64,000 nt of DNA from Cornus controversa (lineage: Eukaryota > Streptophyta > Magnoliopsida > Cornales > Cornaceae). Below, piece by piece: positions 1 to 12,530 of the stretch. Under the pieces are notes generated by a model that made no database searches, had not been told where the DNA came from, and saw only the letters and a list, made by a program, of their open reading frames with translations. The stretch covers positions 9,450,041-9,514,040 of the forward strand of contig CM048849.1 of assembly GCA_026545225.1 (NCBI GenBank). Reading direction: 5' to 3'. The number at the start of each line of letters is the position of its first letter. Positions within the stretch are counted from its first letter, which is position 1. The translations under genes and the position numbers were made by a program.

Positions 1-2656
1 ATATATTCTGATGTAGCTAAACATGCCACTGATTTAAGCAACTATCAGTTTCATTTTGGGCATAGATAATAGTCAAAGAGCAAAAAAGTGAAAAAGATTT
101 TGGAAGAAGAGGTAGGAAAGTAACAAATTAATAGTTGTGCTTATTGGTACAGTGTGATGTCTTTTTTTTTTCTGTGAGCAGCTGAGTCTAAAATATAAGA
201 TTTAAAAAATCCAAAACTTTTAACTTCTATACCTGTATTACATGGCTGTTCTTTGCATAAATGTTGTTCTTGTGTGTCCTTTATGAAAAGGATTAATGAA
301 GCAGATTTTTATGAACTCTTACCAAAGTATTGCAGGCTGCCTAGTTGTTGGTTGGTTTTACTAAATGTTGATTGAATTTGAATATGGCAGGTTTAAATAG
401 CTAGAACACAGAGTGGCATATCAACCTAAACTGTTATAACACTAGTTGTTACCAACTGGAAAATTTTGGTTATAATAAAAATTATAACCATATTCTTCAC
501 AGAGCTGAGTTTTTTAGTAGGGGTGTTACTGTGCTTGTTCAAGTGGATAGGGCATGGCATAAGCATCTCCCATGGCCATGCCTATGTCTGCTAGTACTGG
601 TATGCTGAAGCCTCAGAAAAAAAGCCTATCACAATCTATAATACTAGGAATGTCGTTCACATTTCACACTGATAAGATCCCTCTTATGATCAGAAAATAT
701 GTGGATTATTGATTTATATGCAATAATCAATATACCAGCAAGATCTTAGTAAACAATTCTGGAGGAAAGTAAATTTTCACTCTTTATTTTTAAAGTGACA
801 CAAGTAGGTTTCAACCACTCTCAACTACCTTGTTCAACCCTAATCCAAATCTCTCCATTTCGTTGGTTCTTACAAGTTGTTGAGATCAAATTTGGGGGCA
901 TTGGACCTTTGGTTGGGTTGGCATTAGTCCTTAGATCATTAAAATAGAGATAGATGTAAACTCATGGATTCTTGGAGAAGAAAGCCATTCAGCCATTGTG
1001 ATTAGGAAATTGAATCGTTGTGTACAAATTCAGAACCCATATTATACGCTTATGAAGTGATATGCATGCATACTTTAATTGACGAAGGCTTAACGAGATT
1101 AAACTAAATAAAATCTAAAGGGTATTTTGCAAAGAATTCTATTAAACTATGATCTTTTTGTATATAACTCTTTTGGTTCTGCTACTCATTAATAGGATTT
1201 GGTGGTCTTATATTTTTATAAATAGGACTTTTTGTAATTTCTCCCCTCTTTTATTTTATTTTATTTTTTATTTCTAATTCATCCATTTTTACTTCCATTT
1301 TATGTGTGGTTCTGCTACTCTTCAAGTTATTCTCCAATTTGCTTGCAATTTTTTACTACCATATTAGTGATGAAAAGGATCAAGATCAACTAAAATGTCT
1401 CACTTGTGATATGATGTAAACTAAATTAGGGTACATACACAACTTTAGTTTGAGAAATGCAGAAATAAAACTTATAGCCCAGTAATGTGGGAGTTGACCA
1501 CTTTTTGGTTCATGTCTTTCCAAGTAAGCTTCTTCTTTTATTCTTTTTCTCTTATTTATTTATTTATTTCCCAACAGTTTGTTGATCTTTGGCGTTCTTT
1601 TGATATAAATATTGTATTGATTGATTTTTTCTTCTTTTTGTGTTCATTCATTTTTCTTTTCTTTTTCTCTTTTTTTTTTTTCTTTTTCCATTGTCTGTAC
1701 ATATATATATGTATATGTGCGCGTAGGAGTGTATAACAACATCACATATATGCTGTCTTGTGGAATCTCATTTTGCTATAGCATACAAAGTCGATACCAC
1801 AACAGTATTACTTAATCTATAAGACTATAACCGTGACAATAGTGTATTAGTCTTCCAATTAAGGACAATAGTGTTTTGTATGCCTTGATATTTTGCCTCT
1901 AAATTAATATAGGTGAAACAATGCTCTCCAAATATGTCTCTGCTTCATTCCATGGAGGAGTATTGGGAATCTTTTACCTATATGTATTTTCTTGTAGATT
2001 ACACTTCACAAATTAGTTTTTAGTGATTAGGTTTCATAATCTATTTTTTTTTTTTTTTTGTAATTTTTAGAGAAAGATGATATTTCGACTTATTTTTAGT
2101 GTTAGTTTCATTTTGTTTATAGGTTTCCTTATGTTAATGGTTATGATGATTTAACTTTTTGTTTCTAGCATTCAAGGAAAAAAAAGTGTTGGATGAGATT
2201 AAGGGGTAATTTTGCAGCTTTCTAGCAAAAAATACTGCCTTCTAGGAAAAAGAAAAAAAAAGTGTTGGATGAGATTAAGGGGTAATTTTGCAGCTTTCTA
2301 ATACCATAAATGGCTGTTGGATTTTTTAACTGTACTTACTAGAGAGGTATTGTAACTAAGTCATGGCCCCAGAAAGAGATCCCCTCAGTCATATGTTCAA
2401 TTACCTCCTTTCTTTGCAACATTGATTCAATTGGAATAATTTGATTAAATTGATGAACTCTTGTGATGGCTTTCCCAGAATAAGGGGGTGTCCCTGGTAT
2501 TGTTTTTTAGTTCATGGCAATTCTAAGCATATAGCCATAGATGTTATAAGTTATAACTATGGGATATTCAAACAGGGGAATGACAACAAAGAACTGATTA
2601 CTGTCTACTGCATTAAAGCAAAATAATGACTAAAATAGTTGGGTTAGAAAGCATAC
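1..2656. other. Intergenic or intronic AT-rich DNA, no gene seen
   Basis: No frame here shows a recognisable protein. Open stretches near 1.5-1.8 kb are phenylalanine-rich readings of T-rich tracts. If the RVE-like exon to the right belongs to a real minus-strand gene, this stretch could be its next intron, with the last exon lying left of the window; that is inference. The only structure seen is the 76-bp tandem duplication listed separately. Confidence 0.6.
2177..2300. repeat. Tandem duplication, period 76 bp
   Basis: A block of about 47 bp, from an A-run through AGTGTTGGATGAGATTAAGG to CAGCTTTCTA, occurs twice with starts 76 bp apart (AGTGTTGG at 2185 and 2261). The copies are almost identical, so the duplication is recent or conserved. 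Confidence 0.85.
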
Positions 2657-2764
2657 CGTTTCAACATCTATTGGATCCATCTTTTAGTTTTTGCAAATGA
2701 CCAGTAGTGTTTGGGTCAAAGACACTGCCAATGAAGCTGTATACTTGAGCAAAATCAGGAAGAA
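2657..2764 (-). pseudogene. REVEILLE (RVE4/6/8-like) MYB gene, LCL-domain exon with 2-nt deletion
   Basis: Read on the minus strand, this 108-bp exon has an AG acceptor (after GATGCAG) and a GT donor (GTATGC). It encodes [18 protein letters not shown], then TTGHLQKLK, then, in a different frame, MDPIDVETV. This is the conserved LCL domain of the REVEILLE 4/6/8 clade of single-MYB clock activators, the segment known to bind LNK coactivators. A GAG codon is expected between LK and MD; two bases are missing there, so the frame runs into a stop. I found neither the MYB/SHAQKYF exons nor the final exon: upstream exons would lie at higher coordinates, where a CACTA element now sits. It could be a gene broken by that insertion, an isolated captured exon, or a real exon with a sequencing indel. 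Identity of the domain is secure; status of the gene is not. Confidence 0.7.
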
Positions 2765-2769
2765 CTGCA

Positions 2770-3480
2770 TCAAATGAAAAGGTTATCAGTGCTAGTAACA
2801 GTAAGAGAAGAATACAATAAGAAGGTAAAGAATTGCAAGATGTATAAAGCTAAACTACTAAGCCTGTAAGGGTATGAGAAGAACACAATAAAGTTGGTAG
2901 AGAAGCAAAGAACTGCAGGTAGTAAAGGACAAAATACTAAGCCTTTAAAGTTCACATTCAAGAAAAACCAAAGAAGGGATGAAGCTACACCAATCACAAA
3001 AAGAATAAAAAATAAAAAAACTCACCAAGAAAATAGAAGGACCAAAAAATAACAACACATGTAGATCCAGGAGTACAAGGGTGACTCATGCATAGATATA
3101 TGCATAATTCATAAAGGCACAGTGATCAGAAAAAGCCATATTACAAGCAAATGACAGATTCCAAGTAATTTTAATGGAGAGAATAACCAATTAGAAATAT
3201 AGGTTGGCTAGAGAAAATGAGTCTAATTTTTCAGATCCAGACAATAAGAGGATGTCAACACTCACATGTTTTTCATATTCATCTACATAGGAAGTCCACT
3301 CCATCTGAATAATTTCTTCTTCTTCTTCCTTAAAATTTCTTCAACAACAAAAGAACCAAACATGCCCTTAACAAATTGCTTTCAAAAAAATTCTATATAT
3401 CTCCTGTACACATACAACCACACAAACAGGAATAGCCCCAAAACACGATTACCCCAAAGGCCGAGGTGCAAGTAAATATA
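2770..3480. other. Non-coding stretch with degenerate ~75-bp duplication
   Basis: Two diverged copies of a segment containing AAGAA(T/C)ACAATAA ... ACTAAGCCT lie at about 2800-2871 and 2872-2950. Otherwise no coding or regulatory signal was recognised. It separates the RVE-like exon from the CACTA genes, and the missing left end of the CACTA element is not visible in it. Confidence 0.5.
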
Positions 3481-3570
3481 TATTATATTTTCAGTGTCAA
3501 TGGAATTAGATATTCAAATATTATATATTATATTTTCAGTATCAATGGAATTAGATATTCAAATATTATA
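3481..3570. repeat. Tandem duplication, period 45 bp
   Basis: Two near-identical 45-bp copies (TATTATATTTTCAGTGTCAA... and the same with one change) start at 3481 and 3526. They lie just beyond the last recognised exon of the Transposase_24-type gene, whose coding reaches a GTAAGT donor at about 3588, so they probably fall in its last intron or 3' flank. Confidence 0.85.
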
Positions 3571-4752
3571 CTTTGGAATACTTACTGATCTTGATAAACT
3601 TGCTAGGCCATGCAATTGAATTTCCAAGAGCTTGCCCAAGCAAATAACAGCCGGAGGGATCTGCCCTATACAAGGGAGCTTCGGATTCAAAGACAAAATT
3701 GACCCACACTTTCCAACAATCAGAACCGAGTGGTGCATCACCTATGAGTGTAGAAGGATCCAAGGAAACAACTTCACCAATAGCAACAAGTAACCCTGTC
3801 CCATTGTAATGGAATAACTCGCAATCTTTTCTCTCAATATTTTCAGTAGATAGGACACGTGGTGAAGCATTGGGACAAGATTGGTTGCTAGCATTCTGTC
3901 TCTGGTATGACAAAAAATAAAAATAATTATGACAAAGCATTCTTAATGAAAATGATGACAAAGCATTATTATTTTCACTTACCAACAATGATCTAAACTC
4001 TTGCATTTGTTCTCTCATCTCTTCTCTCATTTGGTTCCTCATCTCCTCCCTCATTTGCTCTCTCATTTCCTCCCTCATTTGCTCCCTTTCGAGCCGAATT
4101 GCTTCCAACATTTGCTCCCTTTGGTCCTGCATCATTGCTTCAAATTTCTTTTCATATCTTTGGGAATTTTCTTGCTGCTGTGCTTGAGTTTTCAATTTTG
4201 TAAGTGTTACCCCAAACCCAAGCCCTCTCACTCTTCCTCGATGTTCAGAACCAAATACATGATTAATTGCATCATCATGAATTCCTGAACTTTGAGTCGT
4301 TTGGGTATATGTCTTCATTATTTCCTAAAATTCCATATTTAAAACACACTCATTAGTAATTTTGTATAATAAATATAAATGATTACCTTAAATTAAAAAA
4401 GAAGCATTTGTTACCACAGTCTCCTTGACTTGTTCATTTATGGGCTGACCATCCTTTCTCATATGTGCTTTAATCCACACATCCACCCTTGAAATGTTAT
4501 CGGGCATGTCAGACTCTTTTCCCTACATACTCAAACATGCATGTTGCAGTTATTTGTGCTACTGAATCACAAGAGCTATGGTTAGCATTAAATAAGTGAA
4601 GAAAATAAACATTCATCTTTACCATCTCATCTTCTAACCGAGCATAGCCTAATCGGCTTGTTGTGTGTGGGGTAGTCATTTTACTCCTCAATTCTTGTTT
4701 TTGTTTTCTTTCTTTCTATAAACACAAAAAAATTGTTAATTTATGTAGATCA

Positions 4753-4790
<38 letters not shown>

Positions 4791-5687
4791 TAAATTAAAA
4801 AAATGCATATAAATACTCACAGCATGCTGCTCCTCCGATAATCGATTGGCAACAAACTCTTGCCAATCATCCACTGAGTTTACATTATCGGGCTTCATTA
4901 AGGCAATGGCTCGTCGATTATTTCTCATGGATAACACATTATTTGTTGTAACTGATTTGTGACTACGCCAGGCCTTTCCCATCAATCCAAATGATACGCT
5001 TGCACGACAGTCGGCAACATCGAATCTTAACTGCAAATATAAATCAAATTATCAAATAAATATCCTACTATGACAGGGAGAACATGTTTTCATTCTTCTA
5101 ATAGAGAATCAGAATCCTTCTACTAGCAAATTATTAAAAAAAATACCTTTATAATATCCCATAATTCTTGTAATAGAGAATCAGGCACATCCTTCCAATT
5201 CTGAATTGTTATGGGAACCCTCTCGCGTGCTAGAACCCCAAGGCAAGAACTATACTTCTTACTGTCATCCCCAACTGGCTGCCTCTTTTAATTAAAATCC
5301 ACAACTAGGCGCTCATTTAGTGTGGATGCAATCTTGTACAATTGAGACTTTCCCCTACCCTTTCTTTTCCTTGTATTTGATGCAGCCTCACTGGAAGGTC
5401 CTTGAGAAGTAACGGGATCAGGTAAAACCCCACCAACTCTTAATTGATTGCCTGAAGGTGTCCTTGGAGAATTTGAACCTCCGTCAGAAATGCGTACAAC
5501 TGGTCGACGGTTTCGTTCTGCACGTGTCTCACACTGTCTGGATGACTTCATTTCAAGTACATGCATTAAAAGAAGAACAACATTAGTACTGCACATGTTT
5601 AAAGTTGATACTTAAATTAAAACAATCAATTTAAGATAAAAAAAAACATTAAGTAAGGTTGATACTTACTTCAGGATGTTCAGACAT
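3566..5687 (-). pseudogene. CACTA second gene, Transposase_24-type (TnpA/TNP1-like) protein, broken
   Basis: A multi-exon minus-strand gene. The likely start is ATG at 5687 (MSEHPE, then a GTAAGT donor). The next exon is rich in R, K and S and includes NTRKRKGRGKSQLYKIAS. Later exons encode a segment with RQPVGDDSKKYSS, the block FGLMGKAWRSHKS, a TTPHTTSRLGYARLEDEM motif and a C-terminal coiled coil made of repeated REEMREQM units. The tail, around KDCELFHYNGTG, is typical of Transposase_24 proteins of En/Spm elements, which are thought to bind element DNA. An intron at about 3905-3983 has GT/AG ends. A TAA at 5288-5290 interrupts the frame after VVDFN, although homologous sequence continues beyond it. 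The last exon beyond the GTAAGT donor at about 3588 was not identified. Confidence 0.75.
4755..4786. repeat. (TA)n microsatellite
   Basis: About 16 TA units lie in an intron of the Transposase_24-type gene. Confidence 0.95.
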
Positions 5688-5935
5688 AGTAAAAATCTTT
5701 AGAAGACCTGTAATCTTATCAAAGGAGTAATAATTCAGTTTATATTGGAGGCGCCACTATTGATTTACAAAAAGGGCATCAGAAACAACAAATTACTTGT
5801 TTAAGAAGGAATTTAATGCATATTTAGATAGGTACATAATCACAACCATCCAGTTTCATTAAAAATTATTCTACAAGTAACCAAATACTAACCAAAAAAT
5901 ACAACCAAGTAACCAAATACCCATTAGAAAATGTT

Positions 5936-8900
5936 CTACAATGTTATGCCCTCACAATCAACTCGTACATGATGTTCGCCATCATCAACAATTTCACTTT
6001 CAAGTCTTGATATATCTAATGGAGCATAAGGGATATAAGCATTCTCTTCAAAAGTGTCCAAGTCAATTTTGCCTCTTGGTGGTGCTTTAAGTACCACATA
6101 CCAACTTGACGTTTCAGTATCCCTAGAGTAAAACACTTGCTTAGCCTGTGACGTAAGGATAAATGGATCACTTTCAAATTGACTTTGACCTTCATGAAGG
6201 TTCACCAATGTAAATCCATCTTCAACTTTGATGCCGTTTTTAATATTTGCCCAGTCACAATGAAACAATGGTACTTGAAATGAGTAATAGTCTAACAAAA
6301 TTACATCTTTCAAAACACCATAGTAAGATATTTTTTCAACAACTTGATCTATGTCTCTTGCACTAGATCGACATATAGTTTCAGCTTCAATAGAAACACC
6401 ACTATTTTGTGTGCTTCTCTCAACATCCTTGGTGTGAAATCGATGGCCATTCACAATATAACCAGAATAAGAAATTACATCGTTCCTTAGCCCATTTGAA
6501 AGCCCCTTTAGCGTCGTTGACACTTTACTACTTGCATTAATCATGGTTTTGAACCACGAACTGAAGGTCTCCATGTGTGTCTTTTGTAGAGTGCTTTCAT
6601 TCCTTGCAAGACGACTGTCCAAACCCTTAAGTTCCTCCACATACTTTCTAACAAGAAAATAACATGGTTAAGTATTTTGTTTTCAATAATAGTTATGAAT
6701 TAAAAAATTTTGGTACCATCTTACTTTAAATATGGTTCCACCTCCTCATTATTGAATAATACATAACGGTGAGCAATAGCTAACATGTCACGAGACATGG
6801 TTTTTGAAATTCCCTTAGAAAGTGGGCATCCTCCTTCCATTGTTTCAGTTTCAATATCTTCATTTCGAGAACGACGAACAGCTATTTTAGCGACTTGTTT
6901 CATGTGCTCACTACAAAATTGAATGCACTCTTCTACCAAGTACTTTTCTGCTATGCACCCTTCAGGTCTTGCTCGATTTTTAACATATCCTTTATAAACT
7001 TTCATCATCCTGAATATAACGAGAGAATTATATATATGTAAATTAAATAATATTTGTAATTACATAACATATATAAAAGAATGTTATAAATAAATTACCT
7101 CTCAAATGGGTACATCTAACGAAATTGTACTGGTCCACATAAACGAGCTTCTCGTGCAATATGAATGGTAACGTGTACCATAATGTCGAAGAAAGATGGT
7201 GGAAAAAACCTTTCAAACATGCATAAAGTTTCGACAATTTCATTTTCAATTTTTTCCAATTGATTCCTATCAATCACACTTTGGCATATTTCATGAAAAT
7301 ACGCACATAGGCGAAATATAGCAATCCTCGGACCTTTTGGTAGTGTCCCACGTAAAGCTACAGGCAGCAATTGCTGCATAAGAACATGACAATCATGGGA
7401 TTTTAGGCCACTAATTTTGCACTCATCCAATGATACACGTTGCCCAATATTTGAACTATAACCATCAGGTAACTTCAACTGTTGTAACCTTTTACAAAAT
7501 GATTGCTTCTCTTTCTTCGATAATGTATATGGTGTTGGTGGCAAGTAATTTTTATTCCCTAACTCTTTTGGGTGCAAATCTCCCCTAATGCCCATTTGCT
7601 TCAAATCCATACGAGACTTTAGTCCATCCTTTGATTTTCCCTTTATATTCAATAGTGTGCCAAAAATACTCTCACAAACATTTTTTTCAATGTGCATTAC
7701 ATCCAAATTGTGTCGGAGAAGTAACGCCTAACATAACAAGCAAAAAAGAATTATTAGTAAGGAGTCTGAACTCCTCAAATAAAAAATGATGACCACCGAA
7801 GATAAAGGTGAATTCAAATTGTGTACCTCCCAATATGGCAGCTCAAAAAATATCGACTTCTTCTTTCATGGCCAAATGCTAGGTTTTTCTTCCTTCTTGC
7901 GCTTTTTACTCTTTCCCCATGTATTTTGAAAATCCTTAACGCCACAAAAAATTTCTGAACCAGATAATACTCTAGGTGGCCCCTTCATTTCTTCTTTTCC
8001 ATCAAACCAAGCTTTCTTCTTTCTATATGGGTGATTGAATGGAAGAAATCGCCGACTACCCCTGAACACAGTCTTCCCACTAGATTTCAACCACTCAGAA
8101 TATGTGTCTTTAACACACACTGGACAACCAAACTTACCTTTTGTTGCCTGGCCAGACAAATTAGAATAGGCTGGAAGATTGTTGATTGTCCACATCAAAA
8201 CCACCCTCAAATTAAACAAGGATTTAGTGAATGAATCATAGAGCTCAACACATTTGTCCCATAATAATTTTAAATCTTCCAGTAGTGGCTCCAAATACAC
8301 ATCAATGTCATTTCCTGGTTGCTTTGGTCCTGAGATTAACAATGTCAACATCATATTCTCTTTAGACATACAAAGCAACGGGTCAAAATTGTATACTACT
8401 AAAATCACAGGCCAACAACTATGTTTAGAGCTAAGGTCACCGAATGGATTGAACCCATCAGTTGCAAGGCCAAGCCTCAAATTTCGAGGATCTGATGCAA
8501 AACTCGGCCACTTTTTATCAATCAATTCCCATGCACATGAATCAACTGGATGCCGCATTTTTTTATCACGACTTTTATGAGTCGAATGCCATAATACTTG
8601 TTCAGCCTTTTCAATTGATCGAAATAATCACCTAAATCTTGGTATTATTGGAAAGTACCACAACAGCTTAGCCGGAACACCATTTCGAATTTTTTTAGTA
8701 TGTTCATTCACTTTCCACCGTGAAGCACCACATTTTTGGCATGCAATCAGATTCTCATTTTCTTTTCTAAAAAGACAACAATCATTGATACATGCATGTA
8801 GTTTTTCATAGCCCAAGTCAAATATCTTCAATAACTTCTTTGTTGCATTGATCCCCTCAGGAAGGTTATTATCTGCCGGAAGCATATCATGAATAATCTT

Positions 8901-9502
8901 AAGAAGCTCATCAAATCCAGTATCCGATAGATTATGAGCAACTTTGTGCTTATATAAAGCAACTGTTGCTGACATAATTGTATACTTCATACAATTAGGA
9001 TATAGAGGAGTTTCAGCCTTTTCCAACGCCTCTCTGAACTTAAACTCTCTACTTCCGTAAGTGGGATCTGTTGTAACATTTTCTTCACCATCAAAATACA
9101 CATCTCTAAACATCCCATACGTTTCAGGCATTTCCACACCATCTTCAGTGCCTTCATTTACGTCATATGTAACACTATTCTCTCCATGAAAGGCCCATAC
9201 AGTGTAAGCAGAATTCATTCCATTTATCACTAAGTGCTCATACACCGTATTAAAATGTTGATATTTTGAGTTTAAACAATGTTTACAGGGGCATATAATC
9301 TTAGCTGGATTCCCTGCATTACGTTGGGCCCAATTGGCAAATCTACGTGCTCCATTTAAATACTCCGTTGAAGCTCTACAATTGGAAAGTCAAATTTTTT
9401 ATTATGACAAGAAGGACAGGACGTATAATGTCTAAATTGTTATGGGTAAGGTTATTTAGGTTATAATAACCTGTTATGAAGGTGCATCCAGCCTTTATCC
9501 AT
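5936..9502 (-). pseudogene. CACTA TNP2 transposase (Transposase_21) with three nonsense codons
   Basis: The start is ATG at 9502. A 32-nt first exon encodes MDKGWMHLHNR and splices (donor GTTATT; acceptor TGTAG, exon 2 from 9375) into the Transpos_assoc zinc-finger-like domain (ICPCKHC, then HL..NGM). Next come the Transposase_21 catalytic domain (8558-7866, for example GLATDGFNPFGDLSSKHSCW and the CPVC pair), the DUF4218 region beginning LDVMHIEKNVCES (7706-7116), an exon with EGCIAEKYLVEECIQFC (7008-6721) and a DUF4216 C-terminus (6640-5936). This protein cuts and joins CACTA ends in the nucleus. In-frame stops at 8628-8630 (TGA), 7866-7868 (TGA) and 7116-7118 (TAG) replace codons that family alignment suggests were R, W and W. 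No frameshift was seen, so decay is by point mutation. The gene cannot make full-length transposase. Confidence 0.85.
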
Positions 9503-9768
9503 GTCTCCTTTCTAATTTATTCAACAATAGGCAACGATTAGTAGAAGTGATCAATAAACCTAAACAACGTTCATCGTGAAAGAGATGACAAAATGCAGGG
9601 AGTAGAAAAAATCCTCTGAGAAAAATATCAGCTCGAAATTGCATAGAGAAAACAATATGCTTTAGCAGTGAACTTTTTTTAGGTTGCAAAATTTCAAGTG
9701 ATCATGTTGTTCAAATACATTTCAATGGTTTGGTTTGGTGAAAACTTGAAACTCGATGCATAAATTAA

Positions 9769-9769
<1 letters not shown>

Positions 9770-9814
<45 letters not shown>
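9770..9814. repeat. (TA)n microsatellite
   Basis: About 22 uninterrupted TA units lie in the 5' flank of the TNP2 gene. Confidence 0.95.
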
Positions 9815-9818
<4 letters not shown>

Positions 9819-9879
9819 CTTTTTCTCTTCTAATCTAGCAATTAATCTATCCAGTCATAAGCAACATAAGTACTATTAT

Positions 9880-10560
9880 TTCACTTATCCACAAGAAGCT
9901 AGTAAATAAAGTTATTTGTTACATATAAAAGCCACTGAACCACTATATCCAAAATTAAAAATTAAAAAAAAATTGTACATCCAAGCACAAAGTTTAGTAC
10001 TGCTTTCCAAATTGCCAAATAAAGTTCCATTAATTGCCCAACTCCAAACTCTATAAAGTCAAGAGTTCCTCATTCAAGCAAGAGATTCAACTGCACAAGG
10101 AAAGTTCATAAATTGAGGCCAATCCCAATTATACATACAATAATAACTCATAATTAGACATATTCATGTTTTTATCCTTTAGGTTTGCAATAAAGAGGAG
10201 CTTTTCTAGAAGTTCTTTCATGCTTTTATACAAGAAAATCATCCAACTTAATAATGAACTCTGTTCACTGCTCAAAGGGTGAGGTAATTTGGGACCATCC
10301 AACAACCAAACCAAATCATTTCATTCAGAATTCATTTAGTATTGCTCCCCATAAAGTGAGGTTACATAAAAAAGCCATTGAACCATAGTATCCATATTAA
10401 AATATGCATATCCAAGCACAAAATTTATTACTGCTGACCAAATGCCAAATAAAGTTTCGTTAAGTTCCCAAATTCTAGACTTTTTAAATTCAAAAAGCTT
10501 ATCATTCAAGCAAGATATTGAACTGCACAAGGAAAGTTCATAAATTGAGATCCTATTCTT
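9880..10560. repeat. Diverged direct duplication of ~190 bp, spacing ~432 bp
   Basis: The segment at 9930-10,125 recurs at 10,368-10,550. Shared blocks include ATCCAAGCACAAA, GCCAAATAAAGTT and AACTGCACAAGGAAAGTTCA, the last at 10,089 and 10,521. No coding potential is seen. It is part of the CACTA interior, upstream of TNP2. Confidence 0.75.
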
Positions 10561-10744
10561 CTATATTTTCCTCTAGAGCTTTACTTACATTCTCGGTTTA
10601 TTTTAGAATATATTGCAACACATGAGGTTTGTGCTTCAAGAATTTAGTTGTAGCTGGAATCTTATAAATATATTACTGCTTGCATGCATGCCTATCAACT
10701 GATTTGTATTATTGAGTTTATAGTGTCTATTTGTTCTTCCAACT

Positions 10745-11435
10745 CAAATTCAAGCCAAGAGATCAATGGAAGTTGCTGGAATTATAAAGGATACTTTAGT
10801 TGAGTTTGGTGCTGTTTCAGGCTTGGTGGCTAATAATGCAAAGAGTGTTATGTTTTCTTCTGTGGTGAGTGCGGATTTAATGGAGGAGCTGAAAGCTACC
10901 CTGAGTTTTAATGTGGGAGAACTTCCTGTGAGACACCTAGGAGTTCCTTTGCTTTCATCTAAAATGAAGAGTGAATATTGTAATGAATTGGTGGGAAGAA
11001 TCACAACTAGAATTAAGTCTTGGACTAGTAAGTATCTGTCATATGCAGGTAGATTACAATTGATCAAAACAGTGTTGTTTTTGGTGCAAGTGTATTGGGC
11101 ATCCACTTTTCTCTTACCTAAGGCTATTATGAATGAAATTTCAGCTGTATTAAGGAAATTCTTATGAAAGGGCTCTGCTCTTAGTGAGGGAGGAAACAAA
11201 GTCTCTTGGGAGAATATATGTGTGCCTACTTCTGAAGGGGGGCTTGGGGTGAAAGACTTGACAGTTTGGAATGCAGCAGCTATGTCTAAGCATTTATGGA
11301 AGGTGGTTCAGTTTCATACTGATTCTATATGGGTTGATTGGATTCAAAGGCATTTGATTAAATAAGGTTGTTTCTGGAATTTGAAAGTGCCATCTGAATG
11401 TTCTTGGACCTAGAGAAAAATCTTGAAGCTCAGGG
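10745..11435 (+). pseudogene. LINE (non-LTR retrotransposon) reverse-transcriptase C-terminal fragment 1
   Basis: The plus frame from about 10,754 encodes the tail of a LINE reverse transcriptase: a GLVANNAKSVMFSS block, then LPVRHLGVPLLSSKM and a W..K.LSYAGRLQLIK motif, all typical of plant L1-type pol. A TGA stop follows at 11,165, yet homology continues (GGLGVKDLTVWNAAAMSKHLW) to about 11,430. The 5' two-thirds of pol and the endonuclease are absent. It lies inside the CACTA element, 5' of TNP2, and ends at a junction with a second LINE fragment that re-enters the same part of pol. Confidence 0.8.
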
Positions 11436-11439
11436 AATC

Positions 11440-12530
11440 TTGTTGCGTGGCAAGATGTTTGCTTACCGAAGGATGAGGGAGGGTTGGGTATTAAAGATGT
11501 GGTGGCTTGGAACACCGCTGCTATGGCTAAACACTTATGGAGGGTGATTCAACCGGAGCCTCAATCTATATGGGCGCTGTGGGTGAAACAACACTTGCTT
11601 AGAAATAGAAATTTCTAGAATGTGAAGTTAGTTTCTGACTATTCATGGACGTGGAGGAAATTGTTGAATTCCAGAGATACTTTCAGAGGAAATGTAATAC
11701 ATCAGATTGGGGATGGAAGATTTACATCTTTATGGTATGACAGTTGGTTGCCTTATGGGCCTTTAAACTTGAAATATGATAGAAGGTTGATTATAGATTC
11801 TTGGCTTAGAGAAGATGCTATAGTTACTTCTGTCATTCAGAATAACAGATGGAAATGGCCTTCGACTAATACCCTGGAGTGGATGACATTTAGAGAAGAG
11901 GTGTCTATAGACGTCCAGCCAAAGGGGGGTCCTGACAGAATTATTTGGGGTCCCAGTAAGGGTGAATTTTCTATAAAGGATACATGGGAAAGTATCAGAT
12001 ATAGGCAAGGGAAGGTTGATTGGAAGGACTTGGTTTGGTTCTCATCAAACATACCCAAGCATGCATTTAATCTGTGGATTGTTATAAAGAATAGAATTCT
12101 TACCAGACAGAGGCTAGTGCAATGGGGGGTTATTACGGATGGAATGTGTATTTTTTGCATAAGTAGAATGGAGGATAGGCAACATTTGTACTTTGAATGC
12201 AGTGTTACAAAGAGACTTTGGAGGACTGTATTGACTAAATGTGCTCTGCAATGGCCAGATTATTGCTGGGAAGGTCTAATTCACTGGGCATCTTTAACTC
12301 TCAGAGGTAAGTCTTTTGTTTCTATAATTAACAAGTTGGTTCTAGCAGCGACAGTATATGAAGTATGGCATGAAAGAAATAAAAGAATACGGAAGATGAA
12401 TTTAGGGACTGGGAAAGCATTAAAAATGCAATTATACAGAATGTAAGATGCAGAGTCCTATCTTTACAAAAGTTTCCTAGATCAAATTTGAATGATTGGT
12501 TAATTATAATAAAAGCTACGAACCCACAAT
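11440..12530 (+). pseudogene. LINE pol C-terminal fragment 2 with zinc-binding RT domain
   Basis: This fragment restarts in the region already covered by fragment 1 (LPKDEGGLGIKDVVAWNT against the earlier GGLGVKDLTVWNA). It then continues in one open frame, 11,622-12,446, through DGRFTSLWYDSWL and the zf-RVT domain, where the C-x2-C...H...C pattern is MCIFCISRMEDRQHLYFEC. A TAG near 11,618 precedes the open part. The family uses this domain in LINE retrotransposition. No poly(A) tail or target duplication was found. The RNase H domain seen in many plant LINEs is not present here. Confidence 0.8.

Noticed and set aside
1485..1815. Two overlapping open frames rich in F, S and Y
   Set aside because: They are readings of T-rich low-complexity DNA and have no domain or splice context.
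4001..4288. Plus-strand open frame of 95 codons
   Set aside because: It is antisense to the coiled-coil repeats of the CACTA Transposase_24-type gene.
11763..12160. Minus-strand open frames
   Set aside because: They are antisense to the open LINE pol tail.
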